In this document: one piece after another, positions 15,001 through 25,560 of the stretch
Layout: every line of letters starts with the position of its first letter
How positions within the stretch are numbered: position 1 is the stretch's first letter
NCBI GenBank assembly: GCA_012845835.1
Contig: JABAKD010000027.1
Location: forward strand, 15,782,073-15,846,072
DNA length: 64,000 nt
Source of the DNA: Undaria pinnatifida
Taxonomy: Eukaryota > Sar > Phaeophyceae > Laminariales > Alariaceae
Direction: 5' to 3'
Program-made: the position numbers and the translations under genes
Notes under the pieces: generated by a model
Seen by the model: the letters and a program-made list of their open reading frames with translations, nothing else
What the model was told of the DNA's origin: nothing
Databases searched by the model: none

Positions 15001-17829
15001 GAGGTACAGATGAGGTACAGGTGAGGTACAGGTGAGGTACAGGTGAGGTACAGGTGAGGTACAGATGAGGTACAGGTGAGGTACAGATGAGGTACAGGTG
15101 AGGTACAGGTGACGTACAGACGACCAAAGCTACGGCAGTGGGTCACGATTAACGCCTCTTTTTGGGGTGATCCGGGGTCACTCGCGCGAGTGGCCCCCTT
15201 TTCCTTGAGGTCTTAAGCTCCCGTGCTGTTTTACTTTTCCGATAAGAGCCCGCAACGGAATGGCTAGCTACGCTGCGCGAACCAACAAGCCGCCGAATTT
15301 TTCTGTCAGTGAGGTACAGAGGCAATCGTCCGAGTGGTGAAAATCAACCAAACCCAGCAGTGAATAAGGGGGTATGATACAGTATGATGCAGTATGATAC
15401 AGTATGATACAGTATGATACTACAATGAATACTACAATACCGTAGCCGTCGTGTAAGAGCACTTTATCAGGTCACGAGTCTCAGGAAAATCAGGTGCGCC
15501 CCGTATCGTGCTATTGGTAGCATACTACTCTTAAATTGCTAGTAGAAGCATTAGTCACGTTTGGTATACCAGGTAGTATACCTCACCTTGTGCTTTACGA
15601 CGGAGCTCTGCTCCAGCCGCCAAAGGCCGACATCTAACTCCGTGCACGATGCCAGCTTGGAAGTTCCTGGCGAGTAGGCTAGGCAGAGGACGGACTCGTT
15701 GTGGTTGTACTTCAAGACTCCTTCGGCTTTGTTTGTCCAGATAATTACTGTGTTATCTGCGCCCCCCGAAGCAAAGTGCTTCCCATCCTTTGAATACTCC
15801 ACAGCCAGCACCTGTGAAAGGTTCGAGTGACTTTTAGCTATTGTGCAGCTGTTTTTCAGAGCGCTAACATGTGGGCATTCGTTAGAGTGCAGTGCGAGCG
15901 GTTGTTCAATTATTAATATTTGTTTTCAGAGCAGTAAAGTACGAGTATTCGTCGGCTTCGACATCGAGCCCCGCGCAGAAAAAGTGAGTACTAACCTGGC
16001 TCCTGGTATCAGGTAGGTGTTTCGCGACCAGACTGGGCACCGGTTCTGTCAATAGCTGCACGCTGTACGTTGCGGCTGCATGCTGTACGCCGTGCGGTAG
16101 GTTGCATTTTTTTCTTCGCGAACAGAAAAGGTTTAGCTGTAGAAATGCCCAGCGTGGGCTTGGTGCATAGTATTGGCCAAATGTGGGCAGCTCAACTATG
16201 GCGCGTACTGTTAAGAGAGCCCGCCGAGATATCAACAGGTCGCTGTGGAGGTATACGGCAGCATGGGCCTACGGACCGACTGGAAGAGATACCATGACAT
16301 CGCGCATCGCTCACCGTGTTTTTGTGGCCGCGCAATGATTTGATAAGCTCTCCGTTGGCGCCTTCATACACCAGCACCCGGTCCTCCACCGCGACGACCA
16401 GCATGGATCCATCGGGGCTGAAACATAAGCAATTGATGGCGTTGTTCTTCGGTTTATCCTCTTTCTCAGGCACCTGCCGACAAGCAGGTGTTGGGGTGCC
16501 ACGCGCTTCGTGCTAGTGACACTGCTGTTTCGGTAGAGTTCTTATTATACTCTGGATACGTACGTTGACTAAATCGCACATCTGCCTCGGTGTGTGTTCG
16601 TCTGCTAGAGAGTCCAACTCAACTCGTGGAAGGTTTTACCCCCAGCGGCCCTGCTGGACCAGCCCTGGCCACAGTTGTCGTCCCTTCTACCCCCCAGTTT
16701 GGACCTCTGATTTTATCGCGCATACGGGTCAGCATTCCAGCTGCTCGTCGATTCACATCGATTTCTTTTGCAGCTTAAATCTACGATGTGCCCTGCAATA
16801 ACTCCCTTCACGGCGCAAGATCACCATCGAGAGGCAAAAAGGCCACTTCGCTCTCTGCATATCTTATAAAATTAATAGTTTCAGTCGTTTAGGACGACGA
16901 AGATTGTGGGGATACGACCCTCCGTGTTGTGTTTAGCCAATAATTGCGCTGTAAGATAGGCTGGGCGCAAAATGAACAAGCATAAGAGACTAGTATGACA
17001 ACAGTGGTATGATACGTGTGGTGGCATACTTCCACCGCTGTTTGTGTGTTCCACGTAATCGGTTCAAGGCGGTGTGGCTGGGCTATGATACGCCAAAAAC
17101 GTTCGGTGCGATATCTGCGGTACGCACAGCTGTAGACGAGTGCGAATTGACAATTGGCTTCGCACAAGTACTCGGCATCTACGATTCATATACCACACCA
17201 CTAACATACTGTTATATGAATAGCGCAAACTCGAAGAAAGTATCACTGGGACCGGCGTAGAGAGTTACCAGTCTCTCAACAACGCTATCTTCCTGCTGTT
17301 TCGTAGAAATAAATCAAATACGTCAGCTGTGACTTCGATCTAGTGTTTAGTCTAATGGTCGATACTCATCTTTGCAAGCTACGTGATACTCAGGCCGCGC
17401 GTTTTTACAGATGCATTTCTATTTGAAGATGTAGGTCAATGGCTCCTATGAATGCTACCAGGGTCAACAGGACAATTTTACCAAAGCAAGAGGGCGATGA
17501 TCGCGTGGGAAGTGCAACGAACCAAAACCAAAATGACACCGCAACTGCGAGTCCGTCGAAAGTCATCCTTGCAAGCTGTGTGTGATACAACGATCGCGCG
17601 TCCTACTGATTGTGTACCTCCTCAAAAAAAATGTAGGTCGGTGACTCCCCTTGGAACTAGCTTGTACCAGAGGGGCAACACGATACTGCAAATTCGCGGT
17701 TTTGCGGTTTGGCTGATAAGATATGATACGACCAAAAAAATCGGTACGAAAAGATATTGCGTGTACGATCGAATCTCACGAGCGTACTTAGCGTCGTACC
17801 TGGTCCGACCAGGTGAGATCGGATAACAT
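1..17829 (-). CDS. IFT122: Intraflagellar transport protein 122 (IFT-A subunit), 18 exons, 3' end off the window
   Basis: IFT122 is a WD40/TPR subunit of the IFT-A complex that drives retrograde transport in flagella. Exons, 5' to 3' on the minus strand: 17829-17800, 16473-16315, 15811-15587, 13732-13611, 12126-12023, 11315-11197, 9897-9745, 8139-8074, 7624-7547, 7398-7057, 6244-6081, 4984-4951, 4751-4666, 4348-4255, 3217-3053, 1528-1362, 530-461, 102-1. Splice phases agree throughout and give 760 codons, about 60% of the usual length. The 10-codon first exon has the TW-D pattern of known IFT122 starts. Landmarks are FASGGADNTVIIW, LASC, GGSDRK, DRYAYRD, VRIKC, FVDN, VAVVD, ACLGV and the start of the TPR-like part (QGDYQGAAK). 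Exon 7398-7057 carries an extra Ser/Gly-rich loop with a run of glycines. The 34-bp exon 4984-4951 is the weakest call; two introns need GC donors. The C-terminal repeats and zinc-binding end are not in the window. Confidence 0.92.
1500..2010. repeat. Tandemly repeated intron segment around the duplicated IFT122 exon
   Basis: The sequence CAGTTCCGCT(T/A)TAG recurs at about 1521, 1655, 1776 and, altered, 1953, each time followed by an ATATCAAT- or GAAATAT-like stretch and a GTGCAAGG-type segment. The acceptor of the functional exon and that of its decayed copy are both made from this unit. Confidence 0.6.
1860..1962 (-). pseudogene. Decayed duplicate of IFT122 exon 1528-1362
   Basis: Reading minus from 1962, the segment repeats the acceptor (an AG then CGG) and the codons of the functional exon: RILGTSAVQAM and TFTRL are shared. 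The conserved Trp is replaced by Gly, and after TFTRL the helix RDLRFVDLLADIE is lost. The functional copy keeps all of these. The separation is about 434 bp and the flanks also repeat, so this is a tandem duplication of intron plus exon that has since decayed. Confidence 0.75.
2650..3010. repeat. Direct repeat of about 80-100 bp, two copies 250 bp apart
   Basis: AAATGTCAACCCCTGATCAA occurs at about 2657 and 2906, followed in both copies by CTCCTAC-GTTT-TCCT, GATTCCTA/AATTCCTA and a CCCCATATCG/CCCCATGTCG stretch. It lies in the IFT122 intron upstream of exon 1528-1362. Confidence 0.7.
3478..3650. repeat. 10-bp minisatellite (AAGGCTCGTT)n
   Basis: About a dozen near-perfect copies of ttaaggctcg/aaggctcgtt in an IFT122 intron, with a few degenerate units at the left side. 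Confidence 0.9.
3815..3965. repeat. 9-bp minisatellite (GGAACCTAC / GGAATCTCC)n
   Basis: Degenerate tandem copies of a nonamer in an IFT122 intron; the array reads in one frame as Asn-Leu-Arg repeats, which is a by-product of the 9-bp period. Confidence 0.85.
8480..8810. repeat. Minisatellite based on TAGCTCCTATTA
   Basis: Roughly 25 degenerate copies of a 12-14 bp unit in the intron between IFT122 exons 9897-9745 and 8139-8074. Confidence 0.85.
9030..9190. repeat. 10-bp minisatellite (GATAGGTATT)n
   Basis: About 15 tandem decamers, ending in TTAAGGTGCCCCGTCATTCA, the signature that borders other minisatellites in this window (see the MITE-like family). Confidence 0.85.
10319..10952. mobile_element. 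MITE-like element containing (TGCTCTATACTGTA)n, (ACTAA)n and (GGGTC)n arrays
   Basis: The left end reads GCTACAGTAGAGGTG followed by a CATTTTTTT tract; the right end AAAAACTGCCACCTCTTTTG then TAGCAC is its imperfect inverted complement. Inside are a 14-bp array (10384-10455), a pentamer array (10500-10530) and GGGTC repeats (10712-10780). The element lies in an IFT122 intron. No coding capacity is seen. Confidence 0.6.
12427..12830. mobile_element. MITE-like element containing (ACTAGGTTATG)n
   Basis: The left end has ATGCTACGATAGACGAGCAC, the right end has AAGAGCCCCGTCCTTCAGAA and AGAAAGTGCTATTG. The inner part (12490-12600) is homologous to the elements at 26.8-27.1 kb and 57.7-58.0 kb (shared CCATACCTCACCCC and ACTAGGTATAC-like words). 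The 11-bp array occupies 12650-12780. Confidence 0.6.
12970..13190. repeat. Palindrome-bearing interspersed repeat, copy 1, with (GATCATGTA)n
   Basis: A (GATCATGTA)n array precedes CTGCCGTTGTGGTATGATGT and an imperfect palindrome whose arms are GGAGCCGT and ACGGCTCC around AACACGTGCTAGATCGTGCA. A homologous copy lies at about 40375-40640. Confidence 0.75.
13240..13506 (+). CDS. Possible small ORF nested antisense in an IFT122 intron, two CxxC pairs
   Basis: An 88-codon frame on the strand opposite IFT122, inside its intron between exons 13732-13611 and 12126-12023. It begins MICSTCENVMSF and later has LECPNCSSWYKAK, so two CxxC pairs about 33 residues apart, the spacing of a zinc ribbon. The last third is AT-rich and looks non-coding. 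It could be a transposon-derived fragment or chance; no neighbouring exon with matching phase was found. Confidence 0.25.
   Translation: MICSTCENVMSFSGRRRGKVAIQHRPLLGCRMISLECPNCSSWYKAKTRTTRTHDDPPPSACKQFDKSRVFLFSILIPSLKSPKTVHS
14757..15118. repeat. 11-bp minisatellite (GGTACAGGTGA)n, about 360 bp
   Basis: About 32 tandem copies in the IFT122 intron between exons 15811-15587 and 13732-13611. The array is open in several minus-strand frames (VPHLYLTCTSP repeats), which is expected of an 11-bp period without stops and not evidence of a protein. Confidence 0.95.
15370..15422. repeat. 10-bp repeat (AGTATGATAC)n
   Basis: Five tandem copies in an IFT122 intron. Confidence 0.85.
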
Positions 17830-18114
17830 AGTGCACCCAGCACCACTGCGGGTACTAGACGACCACCACCGAACTGTCAACGCGGCTCGCCGTCGCCTTT
17901 CTACCGGCTGGCCGTCCCGGCTGCGGCTGGTTGGGTGGCCGCTGATGCGACGAGCATACACCCGCTACCCGCTACCGGCTCAGCGTTTCATGAAAAAACA
18001 CGCCACCGGAAATTACGGAACACCCCCGCTGACCGATCGTCCTTCATCCTTCACCCTTCACGCTTCTCTTGTGTGAGAAGCATCGAGTGTAGTTAACCAC
18101 GTACCTCATAAATC
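17830..18114. promoter_or_regulatory. Short divergent intergenic region between IFT122 and TRM7
   Basis: Only 285 bp separate the two start codons (IFT122 at 17829 on minus, TRM7 at 18115 on plus). The stretch is moderately GC-rich with no evident TATA box and a CTTCATCCTTCACCCTTCAC pyrimidine-rich run at about 18041-18060 on the TRM7 side. A shared bidirectional promoter is the simplest inference; no transcription start can be read from the sequence. Confidence 0.55.
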
Positions 18115-21100
18115 ATGGGACGCAATGGCAAGGACAAGCGGGATATGTTCTACAGGAAGGCAAAGGAGGTGATTTCTAGGAAGAGGATCCAGACATACAC
18201 GTGGGCGCGAGTGGTGCTCGCTCCTCATTGGACTGAAGTTTAAAAGTTGCAAGACACTATTTCCAAGTATTTTCTCGATGTGCCAGGAACTGAGCGGGGC
18301 GCGTGCTTGCCTCCTCGACCGCTGTAGCTCAAACGCTACCCTTACTCTCGCAGACAACACTGCGGCGTACCTGATAGGTTGTGCGCTGCGTAATCCTTTG
18401 CCGTGCTGCAGGGCTCGACCATTGATACAGAAATGGCGAGCTCTTTTGAGCTGCAGGCACCCCGTTCCGAACGTCAACATTTAACATTTTGCAATTCCAC
18501 ATGTTCCGCCAACGAGGATGCCAAAGGGTTGTAACGAGGACCAATGATAGGGACAGCTTACGCTATACCTACAATGGGACTCGAAGGGTGCGCCAGCTAG
18601 CGTTGGGCTGCGAAAGCAACTGAGTTAAATCGACACACGACGCGTATGAAAATACGCGGAAGTGTGGTGAGCTAAAGCTTTATTTTTCCCCATCCGCCGG
18701 AGGATAAAAGAAAAAAAAAAAAAAAGCCAAATAAAAATAGAGGTACGTAAAGTCTACACGAACGAGTACCTGGTGTCATGCGCCTTTGCAGGAACAACAG
18801 CAGTATCAGACACGGAGGTGCCAGGTACGTATAATAGCAGGTGCACACCGCGCCTTTTAGGTTTTAGGCCTTACCATACCGTGGATATCTGAACATGTGA
18901 TTGCGGATGCGCCCGCCGTACTGCTGCTGCTGTTATGCTGCCGCTGCTGCAGGTTGGTTTTCGAGCACGCAGCGCGTTCAAGCTGCTGCAGCTGGATGAA
19001 GAGTTTGGGCTGTTCGAAGGAGTGACCAAGGCTGTCGATTTGTGCGCAGCACCCGGGAGTTGGAGCCAGGTTCGGCGTTAGCTTACCACGTCCCGTGCTT
19101 ATGGCAGCCAGGCCACCCTTGGTGTCTGTCTCGTTAGAGCCGACTGCCTTGCCTCTTTACACAAGGGGTGCAACCAATACATGCGGGCATGTTTCCGCTT
19201 CATCGCTGGAAGTAAAGTCCTTTTAACCATGATGTACTCAGTTTAGCAATCGTAGACAATCGTCCAAGCGCCCCTCTTCCTTTTAAACACCCACTTCACG
19301 GAAAAAAGGTGCTCGCCAGCAAGCTCTTGGGCAAGAACGACGCACCCCTTGCTACCAAGGACTCCACAGGCGACGCGCGTCAAGATGCGGGCGGCGCGCG
19401 TCAAGATGCGGGCGACGCGCGTCAAGATGCGGGCGACGCGCGTCAAGATGCGGGCGACGCGCGTCAAGATGCGGGCGACGCGCGTCAAGATGCGCAAGGG
19501 ATGACAACACCAACTACGACAGCGGTTGCTTTAAGCGAGCAAGCCACAAGCGGAAGACATACCACAGACGATAACAGGAGGAGTGCAGGTGCCGGCGCTG
19601 TCGGTGGGAAGGTTACGTGTGGAGGAGAAACGGTACAAGGAGGCGAAGCGGGAGGGGGGGTGGCGGGGGCGAGGGTCACAGAGGAGGCGGTTCGAATAGT
19701 GGCGGTGGATTTGCAGGAGATGGCACCCATCGATGGGGTCAAGCAGCTTCAGGTAAGCCGCCATTCTGGAGGTTGCAGCACTGCTACAGTTGACCAGGTA
19801 CAGCACCCGGCATGTTGTTCTCACGTTGCCTCGTCGCTGCAATCCAGTCCGTGGTCACAGCAGAGGCTCCAATAGAGTACTAGGTGCCGTCAGTTCCTGC
19901 TATGCTACGCACAGCGATTTAATGCAACTCCTACTTAACCCCGTTAGAGCTGCACCCACGTATTTGGGGGCATCTTACTTGGAATTTGTGTGGGATACAT
20001 TATACAGCGGGCAAAGGCGTTAAGCCTAGCCCTGAACCGATGGAACATTTATTGATGGCGACAGGGTGACATCACCTCAAGCGAGACGGCGGAGGCTATC
20101 ATCGACCACTTCCGAGGAGGACTAGCCGAGCTGGTGGTTTGCGACGGCGCCCCGGATGTGACCGGCCTCCACGACGTGGACGAGTACCTCCAAGCTCAGG
20201 TAGGAGGCATCGGAGCGACACGATGGCACGCATCATATTCTGCACGTTTGTATTTTTCTCAAACCACCTCGTGAGGGAAGGAATGCGTCGCTTACTACCG
20301 GTGAACAACCTAACACCCCCCTCCCCCTCGAACCCTTCATGCTACTCGCCGAACACCTCACGGTGCTTCACGCTTGGAGCAAACGATGACTGCCTGGTCG
20401 GTGAAAACCCGACGTGCTCCGTCGCGGCATTGTAGGGATGCAAGGGTTTATGGTTTTGCTACTACGGCTGTACATGATATGAGTGCACCTCCTCCCCCCC
20501 CGCGCCTCGGAATCGCCCCACCCCCCCGCACGCGGACGGGAAAATCCCAAGAAAACTTTGCCGGCAACCCCCCCCCCCCGTCACCTCCCCCTTGCCCCCC
20601 CCCCCCCACTCCCCCCCCCCATTTTTCGCTTTTGAAAACCACCACCCTAACTTTGCACGGCCTTGCCACACCACGCTCCGCCCCCTTGGTTTATTAAGCT
20701 TCTTCTAGCAGCTCTCAACATCACGGCGCACGTGCTCTCTCCCGGGGGAACATTTGTCGCCAAGATATTTCGGGGCCGGGACGCCAGCCTGCTGTACAGC
20801 CAGCTAAGGTTGCTGTTCGGGCGGGTGACGATCGCGAAGCCGCGCAGCAGCCGCAGCAGCTCTATCGAGTCATTCGTGGTCTGTCGCGATTTCTGTCCTC
20901 CTGTGGGGTTTGAAGCTTCCATGCTCACGCCGCTGCTGGACCGCAGCTATGCCGCGGGTAGCGGAAATGAGCGGTGCGTTGCCGTTACCGCCGTTCTGCT
21001 TTGTTGAACCTCCTTGTTGGACCGCCGTATTGACCCGCGTTGTTGCGGTCATATTTTGATCCCGTGGGTTCCCGCTCAGCGCAAGCGAGGCGTTTATGTT

Positions 21101-21484
21101 TTGGTGGCAAGTTTAGGTGTAAGCCCTGCAGACTAGGGTGGGGGAAATATTATTACCAGTGTGTTGTTTTGTGCTACAACTTCGAAGGGGTGTCAACCTC
21201 TCAAGGGTAGAGCATGTCTATAACATCCCCCCCTCCCTATTCCCGCCTCCTTTTTTGTTTTGATCAGGCTTGGCCCGGCCAATCTTGTGGTGCCCTTTGT
21301 GGCTTGCGGAGACTTGAGTGGGTTCGACGCGGACAAGTCGTACCCTCTTGTGTTGGAGGAGGGGGAAGGAGGGGGGGTGGGCGATGGAAAGAGGGGTGGA
21401 GAGTTCGAGCGCATCGCTCCACCTCAGATGCCGATCCGACCGCCACATGAAACATACCAGAAGCGACGGACCGGCAGAATTTGA
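18115..21484 (+). CDS. TRM7: FtsJ-type tRNA 2'-O-methyltransferase (Trm7/FTSJ1 family), complete, six exons
   Basis: SAM-dependent enzyme that 2'-O-methylates anticodon-loop positions 32/34 of certain tRNAs in the cytoplasm. Exons: 18115-18168, 18953-19069, 19309-19752, 20065-20199, 20699-20973, 21268-21484; all splice phases agree and give 413 residues against roughly 310-330 in yeast and human. The start [10 protein letters not shown] matches the family N-terminus. The SAM motif [12 protein letters not shown] is at residues 46-57. The catalytic K-D-K-E tetrad reads K28 (SAFKLL), D232 (VVCDGAPD), K272 (VAKIFRGRD) and E307 (SSIESF); the D-K and K-E spacings of 40 and 35 equal those of the family. 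The extra length is almost all in exon 3, where about 108 residues, beginning with copies of DARQDAG, separate the SAM motif from [10 protein letters not shown]. The gene lies head to head with IFT122. Confidence 0.95.
19372..19490. repeat. 15-bp coding minisatellite in TRM7 exon 3
   Basis: About eight copies of a unit reading GACGCGCGTCAAGATGCGGG. The period is 15 bp, so each copy adds five residues (D-A-R-Q-D / A-G-D-A-R) without shifting frame. It lies in the insertion unique to this TRM7. Confidence 0.95.
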
Positions 21485-22239
21485 CGACTGTACAACATTT
21501 TTTGTTTTTTATTGGACTCTTGTCACTACTGTTCACGTCTAGTTGGAGGCCGTCCTTGTTTATTTTGTCTCAGAAATTGTTGTTGCTTTTATTCACGTCT
21601 TATTTGATGGTCATCCGAAGCCTTTTTATCACGAAGTGGTGGCCATTCGACCTAATTTACTGCGCCCTTGTTGCTTCTGCGCCTACGTCCAATTGATGGC
21701 CACCCAAGTTATCGTGCTTGGAAATTATCGGCCATTCGACGTATTTTTCTCAGAAATTGATAGCCGTCTGAGTTACTTTTACTTACAAATTAATGGCCAT
21801 CTGACCTAGTTAGCTGGGCACTTGCTATTTGTCCACGTACGTCGTACGTATCTCGGGGAAAATGCTATACACAACAGTGTACCACTCTGTCCGCATTTTT
21901 TTTAGCACTTTTTGGGTATTATATTGTTACTTATCCGCGTATCTCGTTGGAAATGTCGTACAGTAGTACAGTACCGGAGTACCGGTATACCACTACTTCG
22001 AAGTATGTCCGCAAAAGTACCATTTGTTGGATTACTTTCAATACCCATACCATCCTCAGAAAATCTGCCACATTTTGCGAGTTTATTGAGGTAGTGTTCA
22101 GAGCAAAAAAAAGTTTAAGCTGTCCGTCTGCGAGGGATAAAGTTACTTGAATATACACCGTGAACACTTTTCGCGGTGTAACCCAATAACAAATTCCAGA
22201 TTTTTCAGGAAAATATGCAGAAAAAGTGGTCCGCCACAT

Positions 22240-23215
22240 CAGTGACACACCAAGAACACACACGACACCAAGAGAGGTAACAAACAAGGAGAACGGCACC
22301 ATGGTGATCATCACCAGCAACCACCAGCTGTGCCCGGGTAGAACTAACACACAAAAACCACGTATTTACCAGGTTTATGGTTTACACAAAAAACACCCGC
22401 AAAACCAAAGGCGGTTCGAAATAAAAAGGAAAAAGGCGACGCGTTTCACAAGTGTACGTGACGTAACACATGATTTTGCCTTAAAATTTTGCCTAGAGTG
22501 TTTTTTTTCTGGCGATCGAGAACCAACGAGGTAGCTTCTAGGAATTGTACGACTGATACATACAGCGTTTGAAATGATGTCTTTGCATCTGAAATCTGGG
22601 TGCTTCAAGGTTTGATGACAGATGCCGTCCGCCGCCTCGACGGCACCGGGTGTGATGGCAATCGGTCGGCGTGCGGCCATGCCTGTGTCTGGCACAATTT
22701 GCTCGATATACGACGAAACGCCTCCTTTCAAGCAGCTGGTGGTTTGTAGCAGAGATGCGCATTGCCCGTCCCGATTTTGCGAACGGTTCGCAAATCCGTA
22801 AGATAAGATACAAAATTCTCGAAAATACATGCTGTTGTTTCTCTGAAGGATTGTCAACAGCTCCGGTAAAAAAACGCCTGTATTTATGGTGGAAATCCCT
22901 CTTTCGTGCGTACGTATTCTCCCAGGGGGGTGATAACGATCCGCCCCCTAGTGCAATATTCGGTGTTATCATGTTAGTTTTTGAGTGCGGTTCTCGGAAG
23001 CGTTTATTTTGCGACATTACCCCTACGTTCGCACACAAAATTGCGGTATCACGATCCCCTGGTTTGCAGTGGTTGTTGTATTGCTGTGTGCTTGTTCTAC
23101 TCTTTCACAGCTGGTGGTTGTTGGTGATGATTGCCGTTGTGCCGTTCTCCTTGTGTGTTTCCTGTCCAGGTAGGTGTTCAGTGTTGTGTGTTTTTATTGG
23201 CGTGTCACTGGTGTG
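22240..23215. repeat. Inverted repeat, arms about 105-130 bp, loop about 760 bp
   Basis: The left arm (about 22240-22345) contains AGAACGGCACCATGGTGATC and CAACCACCAGCTGTG; the right arm (about 23108-23215) contains CACAGCTGGTGGTTGTTGGT and GTGCCGTTCTCCTTGTGTGT. The two are inverted complements at most positions. Confidence 0.75.
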
Positions 23216-25059
23216 TCATTTCATTGTTGCTTCTGCACATTTCCTTGGTTTGCTTTTTTGGTGGAGTTATTATTATCATTTTTGCCCTCAGACTAATAAG
23301 CGTAGATGCCCCGACATAAATCGAATGTCCTTACGTAAAGCAGTAGACTAGTAGTGGAATTCGTTTTTTGGCTATTTCTACTCCATTGAATTTACCAAAA
23401 GCGTTCACGGTGTACCAGGTATGTTCGACAAGTTTCATCAGTCAGACGTACAGCTTCGAGGCTTAGCCCATGAGACTACCCCATAATGCGATCTGGCACC
23501 CATCACACTACTAGTTAGTAGAGACGAATGCTACGATAGACCTACTAACAGCAAAGAAAGCACGTTTCGGCTGAAACAATCGTTTTCCTTAACCCAAAAT
23601 GGTCTTGATTTTCGTTAATTTCGTTAGTTTTGTTCTTGTTTTGCAATATGAACGCTTTGACCAGTGGGGTATAAACCCTTATCATGTTACGAGTGTCAGA
23701 AACGAAACGGTCATGTCACCTCTACCGTGTTCAATGCGTCCATTAATAGACAATACAGGTACCTCGTACATGTATTTTATAAAAATATTTCAAGGACGTC
23801 AGCCGTGAGTTCGACGAATTTTAGGTCAATACTCATCTTTGCAAGCTGCGTTTTTGGTACTTGCAATTATTATTTTTGCCCTCCGACAATATAGCGCAGA
23901 TGCCGTTCCGACATAAATCGAACATCCTTCCATAAAGCAGCAGTATCTCTTTTGGGCTCGTCCAAGTTCCCCAGTCGATACACGGGGGTCGCTGTCTTCT
24001 GCTAAAATATATATTTTTCTGTCCGCTATCAGAAGCTACGGAGACGTAGCGCGTGCGAACATTTTTTTTCCATACTGTCCCTAACGACTGACGCTCCAAA
24101 ACCACAACAACAACGGATTTCGATAGCCCACACATGCTGTACACAAGCGGCCCGCGCCAACTTCCGCCTACAACTCCGGTGCCCTGTGCCTTGAGTTACG
24201 TATCCAAGACTAGAAAGTACTCAGATCTGATCAGATACCGTATGTTGACAAGCAAACACATCATTCGGAAGTTACGCACAGATGATTGATCAACACAAAC
24301 AATGCAGGGTCTAACGGTCAAGCAAGTGAGCGGTTGTGGCCCAACGACAGTCGAAGTCGGTTCCAGCTTCTGGTAGTGGGTCGAACAAGGTGGCTTCGCC
24401 ATCTCTTGGGTCGGCCGGCCCTGCAGCATGCCACACCATCACCACATCCCAGCATGGCTCAGATATTTTGCTGCACAAACGACGTCAAACGATGGATTCA
24501 AACCACAACGGCTCCCAATTCAGCGCGTAGTTTCTTATATATAGCCATGTAATCAGAAATAGCAAATTAAAACGCCACCAATTCAGTGCGTAATAGTTGT
24601 TTTCTTAGTAATGAAAGTAGAAACAGGGTGGCCCTGACTTCAATCGTCGTAGTCTTAAAATGTGTTAACAGCATCAACCTTCAATGTGTTCTATGTTGGA
24701 ATGGCCAGCTTCAAGAGCACATTCGACACTGAACACCTGACACCCCTCCGGCACCGCTCCTCCCTTTTCCCAAATTCCGGGCGAAACGTGGTGGGGTCAA
24801 CCGCCCTGCGATACCCGTCCCTCCCGTTCGCCACATGCCCTACACATTGGAAACCCTTTTTACTCGCGCACTCACTGCACTGAATGCAACGTGTCTGTCC
24901 GACAAACCAGGTTACATATCTGGATGTGCCATTTTCTGTCGGACGAAACAGGGTACATATCAAGGTACCGCGATAAAACAAAAACGCCTCTCGATCCAAC
25001 CTCTCGCGCAACTATTAATACCTCCATTGCGGATTAAACGAGGTTCTCTATTATGCACA

Positions 25060-25560
25060 AGAGCGGACACCGCCAAAATATCTCCACAACGTCATCCGCG
25101 TGGCTACCTACCGCCAAAATGCCTCCGCTACGCACACTCGTGGCCTCCCAACCTAACACGGAACAAAACAAAACCCAGCAAAAATCAAACACGCAACTAG
25201 AAAATTCTAGCAAAAATCTCCATTTCCGTTCCCTGCACACGTGGCTTCCCAACGGTAACACGGAAACAGAAAAAATCCAGGAAAATCTCATTTATTTTCC
25301 CTGCACACGCGTGGCTTCCCAGCTTCAACACGTCCTCAGAAATTTCCGAGAAACATCTCCATTCTCATCCGTGCACACCCGAGACTTCCCAACTTGACGT
25401 GGGACCATAATGTGACACGAAGACATCTCAATTCCCTTCTCCTCTCCACACGCGTGGCTTCCCAACTAATCACGCGACAAGAGTTTTCAAGAAAACACCC
25501 CAGATTTTTCGAGGAGATACCAGATGTTTCTAGGAAACATCTCATTCCCCGTCTTCTCGT
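25060..25560. repeat. Tandem repeat of about 70 bp, five to six units
   Basis: Units carry CACACGCGTGGCTTCCCAAC at about 25133, 25235, 25304, 25374 and 25447, spaced about 102, 69, 70 and 73 bp, followed by an A-rich AACACGG or GAAACATCTC stretch. Confidence 0.8.

Noticed and set aside
14688-15146. Minus-strand frames of VPHLYLTCTSP repeats up to 132 codons
   Set aside because: Product of an 11-bp minisatellite inside an IFT122 intron.
8480-15422. CRISPR-like arrays
   Set aside because: All arrays are head-to-tail without unique spacers and lie in eukaryotic introns.
19243-19497. Minus-strand frame of RILTRVA repeats
   Set aside because: Antisense reading of the coding minisatellite in TRM7 exon 3.
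22671-23351. 226-codon plus-strand frame
   Set aside because: Half of it is an arm of an inverted repeat and the composition is that of the surrounding non-coding DNA; no family resemblance.
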